Positions 48,540-62,508 are shown, counted from the stretch's first letter. The stretch is DNA of 64,000 nt from Coriaria nepalensis (GCA_027186245.1 CP114484.1:10674001-10738000), one strand, 5' to 3'. Notes: generated by a model not told the origin, from the letters alone. Translations and numbers: made by a program.

Positions 48540-51475
48540 TCAATATTTAACAGGAACACCATAAGCTAAATCACTATATTGTTTCTGCAAAGACGGATTA
48601 CCACACGAAAAAATCGACGGCTTCTGCTTCTTCAACTTAATCCCGAACAGAAAAGCTCGAAGCGGAATCCTCACCTTACTGCCCGAGTTTCTTATCGCCT
48701 CCCTTTCATTACCATGACTTCCATAATTACCACCACTGCTCTTCTTCCTCTTTGAAGCCAGAATCTCCAACTCTTCATCCAACCTTTCCAATGTCTTCAC
48801 AACTTGGACCTTAAACCCCCTCGCCTTACTCAAACCCAATTCCAATTCATTCACAATCTTCTTATTCTCTTGCATCATGTTCATCACTTCCCCTTGAAGT
48901 TTTGCAGCTTCATACTCACCAATCTCGCCGGTTTTCAAAAGGATCAAAATCTCGTCTTGAAAATTGCATAAATTTGAAGATCTACTTCCAAGCTCGTCTT
49001 TTAAAATGGCATTGTGTTCTAGCCATAGGGATAGTTCGGTTTGGATCTCTCTTAGATGGCGGTATATAGGCCGAGTATCAGATTGTAAAGAAACTTGCTT
49101 CTTGTTATTGTTGAAGTTATCTTGCTGTAGTTTTAACAACTCGGCTTGAAGATCTCCAATCGAGGATTGGAACTTTTGGATTTGATGGACCGAGGTGCTA
49201 AACCGGAGCCAGAATTCTAAACTTTCTTCTAGAAGCTCATCAATATCAGACCGGAACCGTTTTTCGATTGGCGAGACAATCTTGTCCGTCCGGTTTCGAT
49301 CGGAAACAGATAAATCAGAGACATGAGAGTAGTTAGATGACTGGTCGTGGTGATGTTCTTTGATGTGAATGACGGTTTGGGAGTCAGAAAGTGAATGTGA
49401 ATGTGAATGAGGGGAGCTGACTTTCAGGTGGAGAAATTTGATCTCTTCGTCTTTTTTCGAGAGTGCTTCTTTTAGTTCTCTCATTTGCATTGCCAGTTCA
49501 AATATGCCATCCTTATTTTTCTTCTCTACTTCACTTAGCTTGTTTCTTACTTCCTTGTAGTCTTTTAGGACTGTAGTGTACTCCTCCAATAGAAGCTTCT
49601 CTCTATCTTCTAATCCTCTAATGAACAAATTTCTCAAACTCATTTTGTTCCGGTCCTCTCCTCCTCCTTTCTCGGATCCCACTTGTAGGTCAGAGTCGTT
49701 GGTTGGGTCTAACTCATTTTCTTTTTCTTGTTCCTGTTCTTCCTCTTTATGACGATCCTCCATTTTTGTGTTATCATCTTCCTTGCCTTCATTTTCCATT
49801 TCAGGCTTATCCGATTCAAATTTCTCGACTGGTTCGGTATTTTCCTCTGTCACATCCATCTTCCCACTTCGCAGTTTCACAGAAAGGTAGTTGAGATTAC
49901 AACTAGCTTCTGTAAAATGAATTTGCAAACTATCATTCTTATTTTCCACACGTTGGTTCAAACTTCTAACCTTAACAAACTCTTCCTCCATTTCCTTTAA
50001 CTTGTTGTTCATATGGTCCGAATTCTCCATCAAACCCTCCTTATCCTCTTCCAAACTATGAACATGTGCTCGAAGGTCATCTGTTTCAGATTTCAACCTA
50101 TTAACCAAAGCTGCTTGAGAAGAAACCTTCGTTTCTAAACTTACAACCATATTCACCAACACATCAATTTTCTCGGCCAATTCCATTACACTAAGCAATT
50201 CGTTCGTGTCTATTTCAAGGTTCTCCTCAATCTTTTCCCTTAACATTCCCGTATCACCTTCCGGAACATTCTCTGGTTTTGGTCCATGATCAATATGCTC
50301 GTTTTGGCAAGTCCCCTTCTTTTGCTTGGAATATAACTCATCTTTAAGAGCCTGGAACTTTTTAATCACTTCCTTAACCATAAGAGTCTCTACTGTGGCT
50401 TCTTCAGCTGATCTTTCTTGTGTCTTTTGAAGCTTAGTTAAGGACTCTTTGCATGCTTTTAAAGCCGTTTCTGCCATTAAAGCTCTTCCTTCTCCATCTT
50501 CGATTATAGTGCTGATTCCAAACTCATCTTGTAATCTACAAACTCTCTTTTGCATATCCGTCATATCGTATTCTATTTCCCAAAGTTTCTCATATCCTAA
50601 ATCATAACCGCTCTTAACAAACTCCTTTTCCGTTTGCCTCGCTAATATTTCCTTTTGTAGCTTATCAATCTCCTCTATCGCCTCGGTTTTACTTATACCA
50701 GATTGTACTATGGCCATGATTGATCTAGCGGAGCTCGTGTATCTCTTAATTGTAGGTGGGGGGGCTGGGGCTGGTGCTCTCCTGGCGATAGATGGGACCC
50801 GGAAATCTTTTTTGGGGAACTTGGGTACTATTGGGATGTTATTGCCTCGGTTTTTTGGAGCTATTTCAAGTAAATCTTCATTAAAAGAAATTGGTTTTTG
50901 AGGTGAAGTTTCTTCAATATTGTCATCATCTTCTTCGTCAATTGGACAATGAACTCTCTCGGGGAAAATGGAAGCAATGGTCCGATTAGCGCCTTGGAGT
51001 TGTCTTGATAAGTGATCATATTTCTCAGCTAGAGCTCGGTATGACCGGAAAGATTCTTCAACCTGGACCACTAGTTCCGGGCGCTTCCGATAATACATTT
51101 CGGCCCTTTGTTGAAACGTGTCCCCATCATTTTCAATTATGTTTAGCATGTCATTAACCTTATCCTCCATATCTGCATTTTCAGAACACAAATTCGTTCA
51201 TATAGTAATCGAAAACGTATCATCTTTTCGTATCCTTGAAAAATACTAGCATGCCTAATCAAGAGGCGAACTAATGAAAAACAGAATCAGAAAATCACAG
51301 ACAATAGCACCCAGTTGAATCATTCATGTCTTATTTTTACGTCAGATTACAAAAGTGATTTGATTATTACAACAAACGTACCCTGGAGGTTTTGTTCGAG
51401 CCATTTGGATTGCTTGGTTCTGATGTGGCTTGCCCACCACCATGAATATGCATTGCTTGCTGCTCTCTGCAACAT
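48540..51475 (-). CDS. NET2A: NETWORKED 2-type actin-binding (NAB domain) protein
   Basis: NET proteins bind actin filaments through an N-terminal NAB domain and link them to membranes. The NET2 group acts in pollen tubes and is related to the kinase-interacting protein KIP1. Exons 51382-51475 and 48540-51172 join as CAG G plus AT ATG to give 908 residues. The first exon reads MLQRAASNAYSWWWASHI and continues RTKQSKWLEQNLQ, the diagnostic NAB start. Exon 2 goes on with MEDKVNDML, FQQRAEMYYRKRPEL and SYRALAEKYDHLS. A long coiled coil follows, then the conserved LEFWLRFSTSVHQIQKFQ and PIYRHLREIQTELSLWLEHN blocks and the tail IPLRAFLFGIKLKK, all as in NET2A. The acidic KE-rich middle varies in this family. 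The gene is intact. Confidence 0.93.
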
Positions 51476-52636
51476 TGTATCCCTGTTAGTGTTTGTCCAC
51501 TGAGAAAACGATCAAGAAAATCGACACCCATTAGGAGTAGAAAGAAGCCATGATTGACTAGGAAATAGAGTTTATTACAAGAAAAACAACAGAGGATTAG
51601 AGAGTTTCCGAGAAAGTTTTATTGTTACTTGTTTTTTCCGAAAGATACAAACTTGGAGGGGAGTATGGTTCGCCTCACTTGTAGGGCTATAAGAATCCTT
51701 GGAGAAGTTAAGAAACAGAGGTTATAGTCCATGTGTAGTTTCTAAGATTACTGTTTATGGATTAAGTTCTGTTATTTCCGTTGTTATGAAGAGAATATTC
51801 TTTTTAAGATTCCTTTTTCAAACAGTGAATCACACTCTGTTACTAGAATCATGAAGGATGATCATACATACTACACTCGCTAATTCCATAAAATATTCTA
51901 TCAAAATGAAATTTTTAAAAATTTATATACTAAAAATAGACAAATTCTTCTCTTTATCAATTAATTTTGAGATTGAAATTCAGATTTTTACATGATATTA
52001 AAATTAAGTCCAATACATAGTTAGACTAACTATTATAAGTATTTCATATCATTTATATAAAAAAAGTTTATATATAAATTTAAAATATACCACACGTGAA
52101 AAATATGTTAAGAATATATTTATCTCGAATACGAGATATAATTTTTAAAAATTTAATATATAAGAAAGATGCGTCAACTCATTTCATTACTAACTAATTT
52201 TACAAGGAAAACCCAATTTTTTTACTACAATTACCAACTTTAGTAAGCAACCTTAATTTAGAATTAGCATTAATCTAAAATCCATTATATGCATGAGAAA
52301 ACTAATTATGCAATAATGTTTTTAAGTGATACAAATTGGTGATCAAATATTCAAAATGCAACTCTGTTTTGTACAATTCAATTTCGTTTTATGATACAAT
52401 TCGATATAAATTGTATCATACTTAGTTTCACAAACTAATAATGCATGTAACGATTGAGCAAAAAGAGATGGATAAGATGAGAGAGGGAGGGAAAGCGTTT
52501 ATGCACTAACTAATAATGTACGTTGATGTCTTCCTTCTCGCTAAGAAAACATATTAAAGGATAAGCGAGATATGTTTCATTAGTTCAGAACTGCAACCAA
52601 ATGAAAGGTACAATAAAAGAGAATGAGAATGACTAA
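51476..52636. other. intergenic, AT-rich, no gene seen
   Basis: This is the upstream region of the NET2 gene (to about 51850) and then AT-rich sequence. About 52430-52636 is the 3' flank of the AHL gene. No repeats or frames of note. Confidence 0.6.
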
Positions 52637-53473
52637 TCAGTAATGGTGAGGAGGAGGAGGAGGAGGAGGTGGTGGTTGTCTCGCCGTCGGAGCCCATATT
52701 ACATCCGACGGTGCATGACAACCGTACAACTCTGAACCTTGACCTTCTTCTGCGCCGGTAGCCGGTAGAGACTGACCCTCAGCGCCACCGCCTCCGCTGT
52801 AGCATCCCGATTCCGACTTCTGGACCTCCTCGTCTGGAGGTAGGCGGTGATAAGAAGGGTTATTGAACGAGGCAGCGATCAAGTAAACAGTTCCAGCTGC
52901 GATCAAAGATCCGGTGACTAGACCGCCGACGATCTGGCCCTGAGGGCCCGCCAGAGAGATGGTGAAGCTGTTAGGGAGTACTGTTGGATACGACGGCGTT
53001 TGGGGAAAAAACGTAGCGTTTAGAGAGAGGATTTCGAAGCGTCCGTGGAAGGTAACCGTCGCTCTGGGAGTTGCGGAGGGTTGTCGGAGACTGACGTTAG
53101 CGACCGTTCCGGAGCCGGTTAGGACACACAGTGCAAAGTTTTTGCGGCGACAGAAGTGAGCGACGGACTTGACGACGTCGTTTCCTGCACAGACCTCGAT
53201 GACATATGGCCTCAGAGGGGGAGGCTCCGGCTCGTGAGCCGTTAAGATGATGGGTGATTTGGGCTTGTTTTTTGAGCCCGGTGGGCGGCCACGTGGGCGC
53301 CTAGAAACCTCGATGCTGGCTCCGTCTCTGGAATTGGGCTCAGCTGACTGTTTGGGCTGTTTCTGGCTCAAGATGGGACTCACCCCGTCGCCGTCGCCGT
53401 CGCCACCTCCTACTTGAGGGGTTATGGAAAATGGGTTGTGGTGATGGTGGTGGGGATGGAACTTTGGGAACAT
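52637..53473 (-). CDS. AT-hook motif nuclear-localized protein (AHL, PPC domain)
   Basis: AHL proteins bind AT-rich DNA and associate with one another through the PPC domain; they control growth, flowering and vascular patterning. This is a single-exon gene of 278 residues. The N-terminus is His-rich (4-12) with a GD repeat. One AT-hook lies at 58-67 (SRRPRGRPPG) followed by SKNKPK. The PPC/DUF296 domain spans about 88-208, with VIEVCAGNDVV, LTGSGTVANVSLRQP, FHGRFEILSLNATFFP and GGLVTGSLIAAGTVYLIAASF. One AT-hook and no intron place it in the type-I (clade A) group. The C-terminus is G-rich and ends in nine prolines and HHY. The leader contains a (GA)n run at 53666-53692 (TC-rich in the transcript). 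No lesions. Confidence 0.95.
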   Translation of the reverse strand: MFPKFHPHHHHHNPFSITPQVGGGDGDGDGVSPILSQKQPKQSAEPNSRDGASIEVSRRPRGRPPGSKNKPKSPIILTAHEPEPPPLRPYVIEVCAGNDVVKSVAHFCRRKNFALCVLTGSGTVANVSLRQPSATPRATVTFHGRFEILSLNATFFPQTPSYPTVLPNSFTISLAGPQGQIVGGLVTGSLIAAGTVYLIAASFNNPSYHRLPPDEEVQKSESGCYSGGGGAEGQSLPATGAEEGQGSELYGCHAPSDVIWAPTARQPPPPPPPPPHHY

Positions 53474-54762
53474 GAGTCGGTGTTGAGTTGCAAGATATCG
53501 AGAATTCGAGAGGGTGTAATGAAGAGAGAGAGAGAAAAGGATGGGAAGAGAGAGAGAGAGAGAAAGAGAGGATGTTTGAATGAGCTCTGAGAAGAATCAA
53601 AGTCTAATATTGGGCGGCGAAGAAGGATGGATGAAGGTGAGGTGGGGTCCACAATTCACTGTTGTAGAGAGAGAGAGAGAGAGAGAGAGAGATGGTGAGA
53701 GAATTGGATAACAGAAGAGAGAACAGTCAGACACCGGCTTGAAAGTTAGCATAGGAAGGTAGCCAAGTCTTTTAGCTTAAGACCGTAATCAATGTCTTAA
53801 TAACGACACGAAGAACAAGCTTACACAGCCTTGAAGCTTAAGCTTACATCGATTGGAAGGAATAATATACTCACTCATATGGACAGAATGGCATACTTTT
53901 CCCAAAGTTTCTGAATTGGTTTTCTCTCCCCTTTTTTTCTTAATTTGGCCCCAATTTGGCAAGGCGACAAAGTTATAAACATGGGCCCCACTTTCCAAAT
54001 TTGTACAGGCGTGCTAGGCCGCAAGCAATTATTGAGCTGGCTACCAGAAATTAGTACGTGTTACGTATTACTACGATAAAAGAAATTATATTACTTCATA
54101 TTTATAATTTGATATTATATAATATAATATTAATTTAAATAATACGATTTTAATTATCTGCAAAAAAAAAATAGTATATAAATATTTCTCGTGGTGACCC
54201 GACAGGGGAATCCATGTTACCTATCCCATCATATCAAACTGTAAATTATGTGATAATGACATATAGTTTTTATACGTTTAAGTAATTGCTTAGATTTTCT
54301 TGAGAATAAAGACATGTCCTAAAGTGTGGGAATATATGCCAATTCTTTAACAACGGAGGAGAGACATGCTTGCTTTTCAACTGACATCTTCTGGTCGTTC
54401 AATCGAAAAATACTTATATAGAGAGACTTCTCCTTCTCAAGACTGAAGAAATTTCTCCATTTAATAACTCAAATTTAACCAACTAAACTTCTGGTTTGGA
54501 AATTTCCACTATAAGAACTAAAAACTTTCACAAAATGAATATACCTTTTTTGATTATTATCTACAATTGGGTACTACAATAGACCATCATCACTAACCTG
54601 CTTTCTCTATCCTCTGATTTTTGAAGAAAGAAAACACTAACTGAAATGCATCTCCTTCCTCTCAAGTAAACACTTGATCATCGATCTCTACCGCAATATA
54701 TAACGTAAAGATTATAATCAAATGCTATTAATTAATAATCTCTTCTCTCTGCCCTTGATTTT
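53474..54762. other. AHL leader and promoter, then intergenic
   Basis: 53474-53760 is leader with GA/TC runs, including 53666-53692. 53760-54000 is probable promoter. 54000-54500 is AT-rich. 54500-54762 is the 3' flank of the UBP gene. No other gene is seen. Confidence 0.55.
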
Positions 54763-57700
54763 CTACCAGACACGCCTTACATTGTTTAAATTGTTATAAC
54801 CTAATCTCTTAGAGTCAGTTTCCCAACTACGACCACTACTAGCTAAATCTCTACAAGGTCTACTTACGTCAGATGGCCAAAAACTTTCATCTCCCAAATC
54901 TGCAGTAGCCGGACCAGTTTCTACATGACACCCAGATGAGTATCGGTCCGAATCGGCCAGAGGAGAATGCCTCGAGTACAGAGGTGACGAGGCGGGAGAA
55001 GATGAAGAAGAGTCTGAATCGGAAGAAATGTTCCATGTATGTCTTGAATGTCCAAATAGGTTATCGAATAAGTCATAATTACTCGTACTCGTAGAATCCC
55101 GGCTGCTATCTGTACTGTGGGACCCTTCATCAGAATTGTTGCTGATAAGAGAAGAGTTGTCACTTGACGAGTCATCTTCTAAGCTCCTTTGAAGCTGCTG
55201 GTACCTTAAAATGTCAGCACTTGAAGAGCCGATTGAAGGGGTAGTTAGAGGGTAATGATGGGTCCTTGAGTTTGTAGATGCAGATCCTGTTTCTAACGGG
55301 GGATTCCTTCCAGTTCGAGATGGGACACCTTTGGTTTTGGAATCGGAAGATAGGAATCGGTTTCTTATCAATCGTGGGGCCCTAGGGGAGCACCTACAAG
55401 ATAAATGGATACGTTTAATGAAATTAAACATTTAATAACAGGAATCTTAATTGAATTAGCATTTATTTCTTGGGTTGTTACCTTGAATAAAGAAGCATGT
55501 ATGCCCCTTTCCTCAAAACCTTTTCTAGGTCCGTTGTTTGTACCTAGCCAAATTATAAGGATGATGATGACAAAAATTAATATAGGAGAATTTTGAGTTA
55601 TGGACCATATAGGATTTGAGAGGCGGAAGAAACAAGGCAACTAAATGACACTTGAAGAAAGGAATGACAAAAGAACATACCGTGCTGTCATCAGTCTTGA
55701 ACCACTTGTTATGGACATTCTTAACATAGCACACATAGTGGCCAGAAAATGCAGCATTCATGATGTCCAAATGAACAACCACTCCATAAAGCCTATATAT
55801 GGGGCTTTTATCACTTGTTCCGCTCACAAAAGGTGCCAAGTTTAAAATCTCCGGGAACATAATCGTCTTATTAAGTTTTCCAAACTTACCAGACTACAAA
55901 AGCAACCATAGCATATATTTATAAAGTGGTTTACAAACACAAAATTAATAGTGAAACATAGGTTAAAATATATATATATATATACCTGAAATCGTTTTAG
56001 AACAATGGTGAGGACATTGGGAGCCTCTAGTATTTTTAACTTCTTTTTTGCCCTCACATAAGATTTGCATCTGAAAAAAATATAAAAATGAACATATTCA
56101 AAGAAATAAGATTTAGTTAATAAACAACTAAGATACAAGTACAAAAAATTATCCGAAGAGCATCATCAAACCAACCTAGCACATAGGTACTTGTTATCAC
56201 CATCCAAGATTTCAGTGCTGGTAAATTTCCGGAGTGCATCTTCTAGAGTTCCTATATCCCCTTCTATCTCAACAGTAAGATCCATAATTCTATCTTGCCG
56301 CTCTGATTTGCCTCTGCACCTCGTGCATTTTATCTACAAATTTATGGATCAAATTAATACACACCATTCATCTTCCACAAGTGAAATCCTCACATTTAAA
56401 AAATCATTAATCATAAGTACCTTTGATATAAGGTATCCTCCAAATGTAAGTCCTATAAGAGATACTTCTTCTTCTAAAGGTCCTGATCTATTCACTCCAG
56501 CTTCCATAAGGCAAATAGATTGCATTGTATCAATAGCATACCTATCAAATAAGATTTATTAAAAACATATTTCATAAGTTAACAAAAGACCATTAAACAG
56601 TAATCACTAAAAAGCTATTGAATTCAACACACCTCATAAATTCATGAGCGTCTTCTTCTCTCCCAATGCCAAGTTGACTCCCAATATTTTGTAGTTGAGA
56701 AATTATGCCAATAGGGGATAATGGAGATTTCCCTTCCTTTGCCTTCAAAACTAGACTTTCAAACTCACACATAAAACACCATTCCGTCTTTATGCCTAAA
56801 ATATGAAGGGGATCAGAAATTTTAAGCTACAACTCTTAAGACTCTAGGAAGCACCTATACGCCATGGGTACAAGTATTTGGTACGAAACCTGAACCAGTG
56901 CTTCCTAGAATCAAACACAATTCACATGCTCAACTTATAATATCAAAAAAGTACAAAGAAGCTAAAGAAATGAAACATACATGCTTTAGAATGCAACCCT
57001 TGAATTAAATAAGCAGTCAAAGGTGGAGTAAATGCCAAGCACTGGAGCACAACGTTAGCATAGCAACTGCAGAAGAAGGCACAGGGCTAATTACTGTCTA
57101 AAACCAATAATGAGTCACTGAAAATAATCTTTCAAGAAGTATGCTCCTAGTCACCAAAACAACATCAACAGGGAGTGTTCTATATTATGAAAAAACGAAT
57201 ATGCATGTAAACATAGATACAAAGTAATATATACAACAATGGGCATTAAGTTCAAATTGTGCCAAACGCAAAAATAAGATGGAGTACACGATTCAATTTT
57301 AAATAGCAATAAGACTATATATCAAATAGCACACAGCGGCACTGGTTCTGATATAAAAAGGACTAGAACAATCAATGCACTAAGTATAGTCCACAATGCA
57401 GTTGCACATATCTCATCTTTATACTTCTATAAATTATATGAAGCAAAAGACTTGATAATTTAATAAAGAGCCTGAAAGATATGTCTATTTCTGATAGCCA
57501 TGTACCATAAAGTTTCAACTACACATCACTCAATGGTGCCATGTGTATTACCTGTTGCCACAGTTTATAAGACCAGATGGCCGCAGTTCCTCCTTCCAAT
57601 GATAAAGCTTGACAAAGAAATCGTACAGAAAAACCCCCTGCACAAATTGAAGAGTTACTGCATTCTATAATGAGTTGACATATAACAACATGGGAGCAAC

Positions 57701-60211
57701 AGTAAGATTTACGTAAAACCTTGTCATTGTGCCTTCCAGCAACTTCACTAACCACACCCGAATTATGGTTTCTTGATAATTTTGATCCTCCAAGGTGATC
57801 AACAACTTTCCGCACAGATGTTTTTAAGCCATTTCTTGAATTTGAAGAATTTACAACTTGGGAAGAAACTGCAGAACTAGCCTGCATATCATCTTTTCCT
57901 ACTTTTACTTGCCGAGTGAGTGGATCCGATTGTAATCTTATGCTTGACGATAAACTAGCATCCGAAGAACCAGATGGTAAACATCCAACATCTCTAGATT
58001 TCAACGATTTTGGAGAAATACTGCTAGGCACCCCATCATTATTTGACCTCCCAGACCTCAGGGGTGGCAGAGTACTATTGGAGTCATCTAGACTTAATGA
58101 AGCAGGACTAGCAACACTATCTCTGGGTGTAGACCCTTCACGGTCAATCAATGGTGAACGCCTAACCTTTGAAGAGTGAATGCCATTATTCTCTGATAAG
58201 TTCACTCCATCAGTAGATTGTTTCTTGATCCTAGAAGTATCTGGAAGAGCACCATCTGATATGTCTTTCTTCGCTCCAGAGCTTTCTTGATTTAAACGGG
58301 AAGTATTACCAGAAGCATTGGACGAGAACTGTTGGAACGACTGAGAGTCAGATAACCCAACATTGTTGGATCCATTACTTCTAGACACAGCCGAATCATC
58401 GTAAGCTTTGTTTCCAGACCCATTAGGGTCAAGAGCTTTCCTCCAAAAACTAGAAAAAACTGGGGGAGGATCAGAATCAGAAGCTTCATGCTTGCTACCT
58501 TTGCTCAGATGCGAAGAACTAAGCAGAGCAACCTCACTCTCTCTACCAACAACACTGGCTGGTTTTAGCTGGTTTATTTCGCTCAGTTTGTTAAAAGGCT
58601 TTACAGAATCAACCAAGCTAGCAAACTTTGGAGATAATGACCCAGTTTGGTCTGTTTTGCTAAAACCATGAGGAGTCTCAAGATTGTCAAGTGCAGTATC
58701 AGCTGACAAATATCCAACAGATTTCTCTGGCTCATTTTGAATGCTACTGCTGTCACTGACAGAAGCATTATCAGATGATTTGCTGCTTGTAGTAAGGGTA
58801 GGAGATCCGGAAAGTGAGGCAACAAATGCATTAAGAGTATACTTTTCCGTATCTGCAGGCACATCAACTTCAATAGCATCATTTTCCTTCCTACTTGAAG
58901 TTTTGGGAGAATCAGAGCAACCAGAGTCGGACGATGCAGATTCCTCATGCGATGTTTTACGAGGGCTTATACTTTGTTTGCCTTCAGTCTCAAATTTTCC
59001 ACCATAAGTTTCACAATGTTCTTGTTTCCTCACCTGCTGTTCATAGTCATTTTCTATCTTAGCAGCCGTATTTGAGTCATTGCCGCTCGGAGGGCGGCAG
59101 TTTTCCTTATGACCTTGTCGCCAGTGAATAATTTGACACTTACCCGAGCTGATAGGATTTTTAAGAGGAAAAAAGAAAAAATTCAATGAGACATAATGAA
59201 AATCAAAGGTTAGGCGGATTCCCTAGGTACAAGAAAAAAATAATTAAGGAAGTGGGTGGAAAGATTTGGACTAAAGTACAGTTATGTTCTTCCAATCAAC
59301 AAATTCACTGACATTAAGTACTTTGACACTGAATTTATACTAGTCAATCGAAACAAATTCATTAAGAAAAAAAGCTCGAGCTTGTCTTCAAAACCTAGGG
59401 AATCATAAAAATGTCAAATGAATGGTCGTAGGCATACAATTTTGTTAGATACTGGAAAGCTTTTTCGAGTGTTGTGTTTACTTCTTACTCTCAACTAAAA
59501 GAAAATCAGATCAGTATACTGTGTCTCAACACAGCTTCTTGTCGCAATTATCAATCCCTTTTTATTAAAAGACCACACTCTAAAATCACATGATTGTCCT
59601 TATTAACTCACATATGTAGTCTTCACTTGATTCATAGTTTTTTTCATGTACTTGAAAATTACCAAATCAATCAAAAAGGGGTTTGTTAATCTAAACCGAC
59701 TACAAAATAAAAAAATAATGTCTATGTAAGACCAAACTTATAACCTAGCAACAAGCAGAAGTACTAATAAGTGCAAGCGACCGCAATTACGGATCTCGAA
59801 CAGAAACATAAGAAATAGAATAGTATACCAGTATCGAACAGCTTTGCATCGAGCGCAACGAGTAGTGGTGGGACTGAAACAAAGGGTACAATGGTTACTT
59901 GATGGGGTAGTATAATTGTTACTTTTGCTCTGATAAATTGGCGATGCAGTGTAATTATTGCTCCGATAAATTGGAGATGCAGTGTAAGTGTTGCTCTGAT
60001 AAATTGGGGCAGTGTAATTGTACCCATGGGACGTCTCTAGCTCGGCTCTGGCAGCCTCTTCTGAAGCCAAAATCACAAGGCGATTGATCTCCTCCGTCCT
60101 CGCCAAGGAGTTTCTCCATTTACGCCTAATTACAAACCCGATCACCGGAAAAACCATACACGCCACGAGGAGGACTAGGCTTTTAAAACCTAGATCCGCT
60201 TTAACAAGCAT
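54763..60211 (-). CDS. UBP16: ubiquitin-specific protease, UBP16-like (MYND zinc finger)
   Basis: This is a deubiquitinating cysteine protease of the plant UBP15-19 group, which stabilises client proteins and affects cell growth and salt tolerance. Eleven exons give 1138 residues: 59829-60211, 57720-59148, 57552-57637, 56981-57066, 56633-56795, 56421-56541, 56176-56333, 55986-56070, 55681-55893, 55482-55543 and 54763-55393. Residues 10-28 form a membrane segment. The MYND zinc finger is at 108-145 (CTLCFSPTTTRCARCKAVRY, then SGKCQIIHWRQGHKENC). The long exon 2 is Ser-rich and disordered. The Cys box GLINCGNSCYANVVLQCL places the catalytic Cys at 634. The His box GHYVCYVK has H889, and WFKTDDST follows. 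The tail after GAYMLLYSRCSPRAPR is Ser/Asp-rich. All junctions keep frame. The donor after exon 2 (GTTTTACG) is weak. Confidence 0.94.
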
Positions 60212-62440
60212 TTATACCCTCAGTACCAAAACACATCCAAGGAAAGCACAACTTCCTAAGCTTGTCTATTCCCGCCACCAAGCATAGATTTGACGATTAA
60301 GCAGCCCGTGAGGCCTATGACGGCGATTGTACCGCCGATTGCACATGAAGAAGTCGACAAAATCAGAACCGTCGGTGATTTGAGAGCGTAGACCAACGGC
60401 CAAAAGATTAGCCGGCGGGAAATTTAACACGCCAGAGAAATATCGTTGGAAATCAGTGAGCTTGTGAAGGTGTTCGTTCGAAGCTACGAGGTATGGAGGA
60501 TGAAAAATGTAATGAGCGATTTTGCAGATCGAGTACTTAGGGCTCGACTCGTTTTCTTGCGGAGAGAGAAAAGTGACGGAAATAGGGAGGAGAGAGAAAG
60601 CATGAAGATGGAAGATGAAAATTAAAAATTAAAAATTCAGGAATTGGTCGGGGGCAAGGAATTTGCATTTGTCTCCAGGTTCTGATTTTTGGAAAGCGTG
60701 GGTCCTGCTCCTAACAAAGATTCGGTTCGAACCGGATGGACCGGGATTCCAAAAATGCGGGTTCGCCAGTTTTCCCCGCTTCCGGTTCGGTTTATCTTAA
60801 TTTTTAGGAGTTTTTAAATATCTAATTGTAAGTAATTATATGGCCAAAAAAAAAAAATATATATATATATAAGTGATTATATCTAATAATTATAAAAACT
60901 ATATATTATACAAACATGACACGATTATTTATGTTGAGTTTAGTATAATATATGTTAAAACATGATATAATGTTTTGATACTGAGTGAGTAGGGATGTGT
61001 AATATATATGATATTCATTATACTTATTTTTTAATTAAAAAATTATATAAAACTCATTTCTTTTCAATTTAAAATAAAAAAAATAAATTAAATTAACAAA
61101 TTAAAGAGATATCAATTTATTCTTAATAAAATAAATAAGATGAATATTATTTTCTTCAAATTTAATAAATAAATATATATTATTAATAAATAAAATAAAT
61201 ACGGACTAATCAAATACTACGTATGCTTAAAAATATTAATATTCACATTAAAAGTGTTTAATTTTTTCTTCTTTCTTTCAGGTTTTTGGTAGGAAAAAAA
61301 ATGACAGGGTGTGGTAATACAAGTAGGGTAAATTAATTAATGGGGTCTGCTGCGGATGGTGGGGATTGACTTGTTGAGAGATCCAACGGTAAAGATTGGT
61401 TGGTGGTAGTTGTTTGGAACATGATCGTGTTCACTTGCCAAAATTGTCTTTGCACGTGAGGAGATTCTCTCTCACGGTGGTCATCAAATAATTAATTAAA
61501 TAAAACATGCAGTGAGTGTTTTAAATATGACTTTTAAGTATAACTCTTACTTATTATTATTATATGATTGTTAAGAATCTAAATATCTAATGTAATAAAA
61601 TAAATTAAATGATTGTTAAGTGAACTTATCTACCTAATCAATGAGGCTTAAATAGTTTGCTTATTATGTTACTTGAGTGAATATGATCTCCACTAAATAT
61701 ATGTAACGTTTTAGTTAGTACATAAAAATAGATTTCATGATTCTTCTATCTATAAATAACTGCATGTATTGCACGATAAATATGAAGAAGTAGATCATTG
61801 TTTTGGTAATAACGAGCAACGGTAGTATTTGCAGTGAATCTCCGGTTAAGTAGTCATGCATTATAATAGAAACTCCCATTTGATCATTTCTTTGCATGTA
61901 AAATACAGCCTCTTGATTTCATTTTTTTAATTATTATTTTATTTTATTCGAATATCGAAGAAAAAGCTTAGCTCGACATTATGAGGCTACATTCCGTGCA
62001 AATTCATCCAAAATATTATTAATTTTTATACAAGTAACGTGTACAACATGCGTGAGTCAATCGTGACAAACTTGTTTTATTGTTAAGATTTAGATGTGAA
62101 ATGGGAAAAGATGAGTGGTAGTGGTAGTAAAGATGATGAGAGATCAATTAGTTTGAATGAGACACTCTTAAACAAGAAGTGATATCAATAAGATAGACAG
62201 TTCAAGTCATGTTGCTGATAGATACTTGTCATAGGTTATGGAATTTTATCAGGACAAAAAATAAAATTAAAAAGTAGAGAAAAAAAAAAGGTTCGTGAGT
62301 AGAAGAAGAAGTTGCTTATCAATATAGACGCACGCACTTACCAGCAAAGTACACGAAACAAATGAGAGATGCTTTTCTTGTCATACAAAATCCATTTCAC
62401 TATCTTCCTCAAAAATTCTTATTGAGTTCAAAGATTATAA
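60212..62440. other. UBP leader and promoter, then AT-rich intergenic
   Basis: 60212-60620 is the GC-richer leader of the UBP gene with upstream ATGs. 60640-60800 is probable promoter. 60830-61300 and 61480-62300 are AT-rich with no long frame or recognised element. Confidence 0.6.
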
Positions 62441-62443
62441 AAA

Positions 62444-62508
62444 AGCCCAATAAAATATAATTGGGCTTGAATGTTGAGCCCATTATCAAGACAGTTGAGT
62501 ATATATAG
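62444..62508 (+). promoter_or_regulatory. site II-like TGGGCT boxes and TATA box of the RPC6 copy
   Basis: AGCCCA (62444-62449), TGGGCT (62462-62467) and AGCCCA (62477-62482) sit upstream of TATATATAG (62500-62508). A leader follows, ending in ACAG before GTAAAAAACCCTAATT (donor at 62554), with a telo-box inside the intron. Such combinations are common in promoters of plant translation and polymerase genes. Confidence 0.5.

Noticed and set aside
57714..57720. Stronger donor (TTAC before GTAAAT) after exon 2 of the UBP gene
   Set aside because: Using it leaves one extra base, breaks the frame into exon 3 and destroys the Cys box; the weaker GTTTTACG donor keeps the frame.
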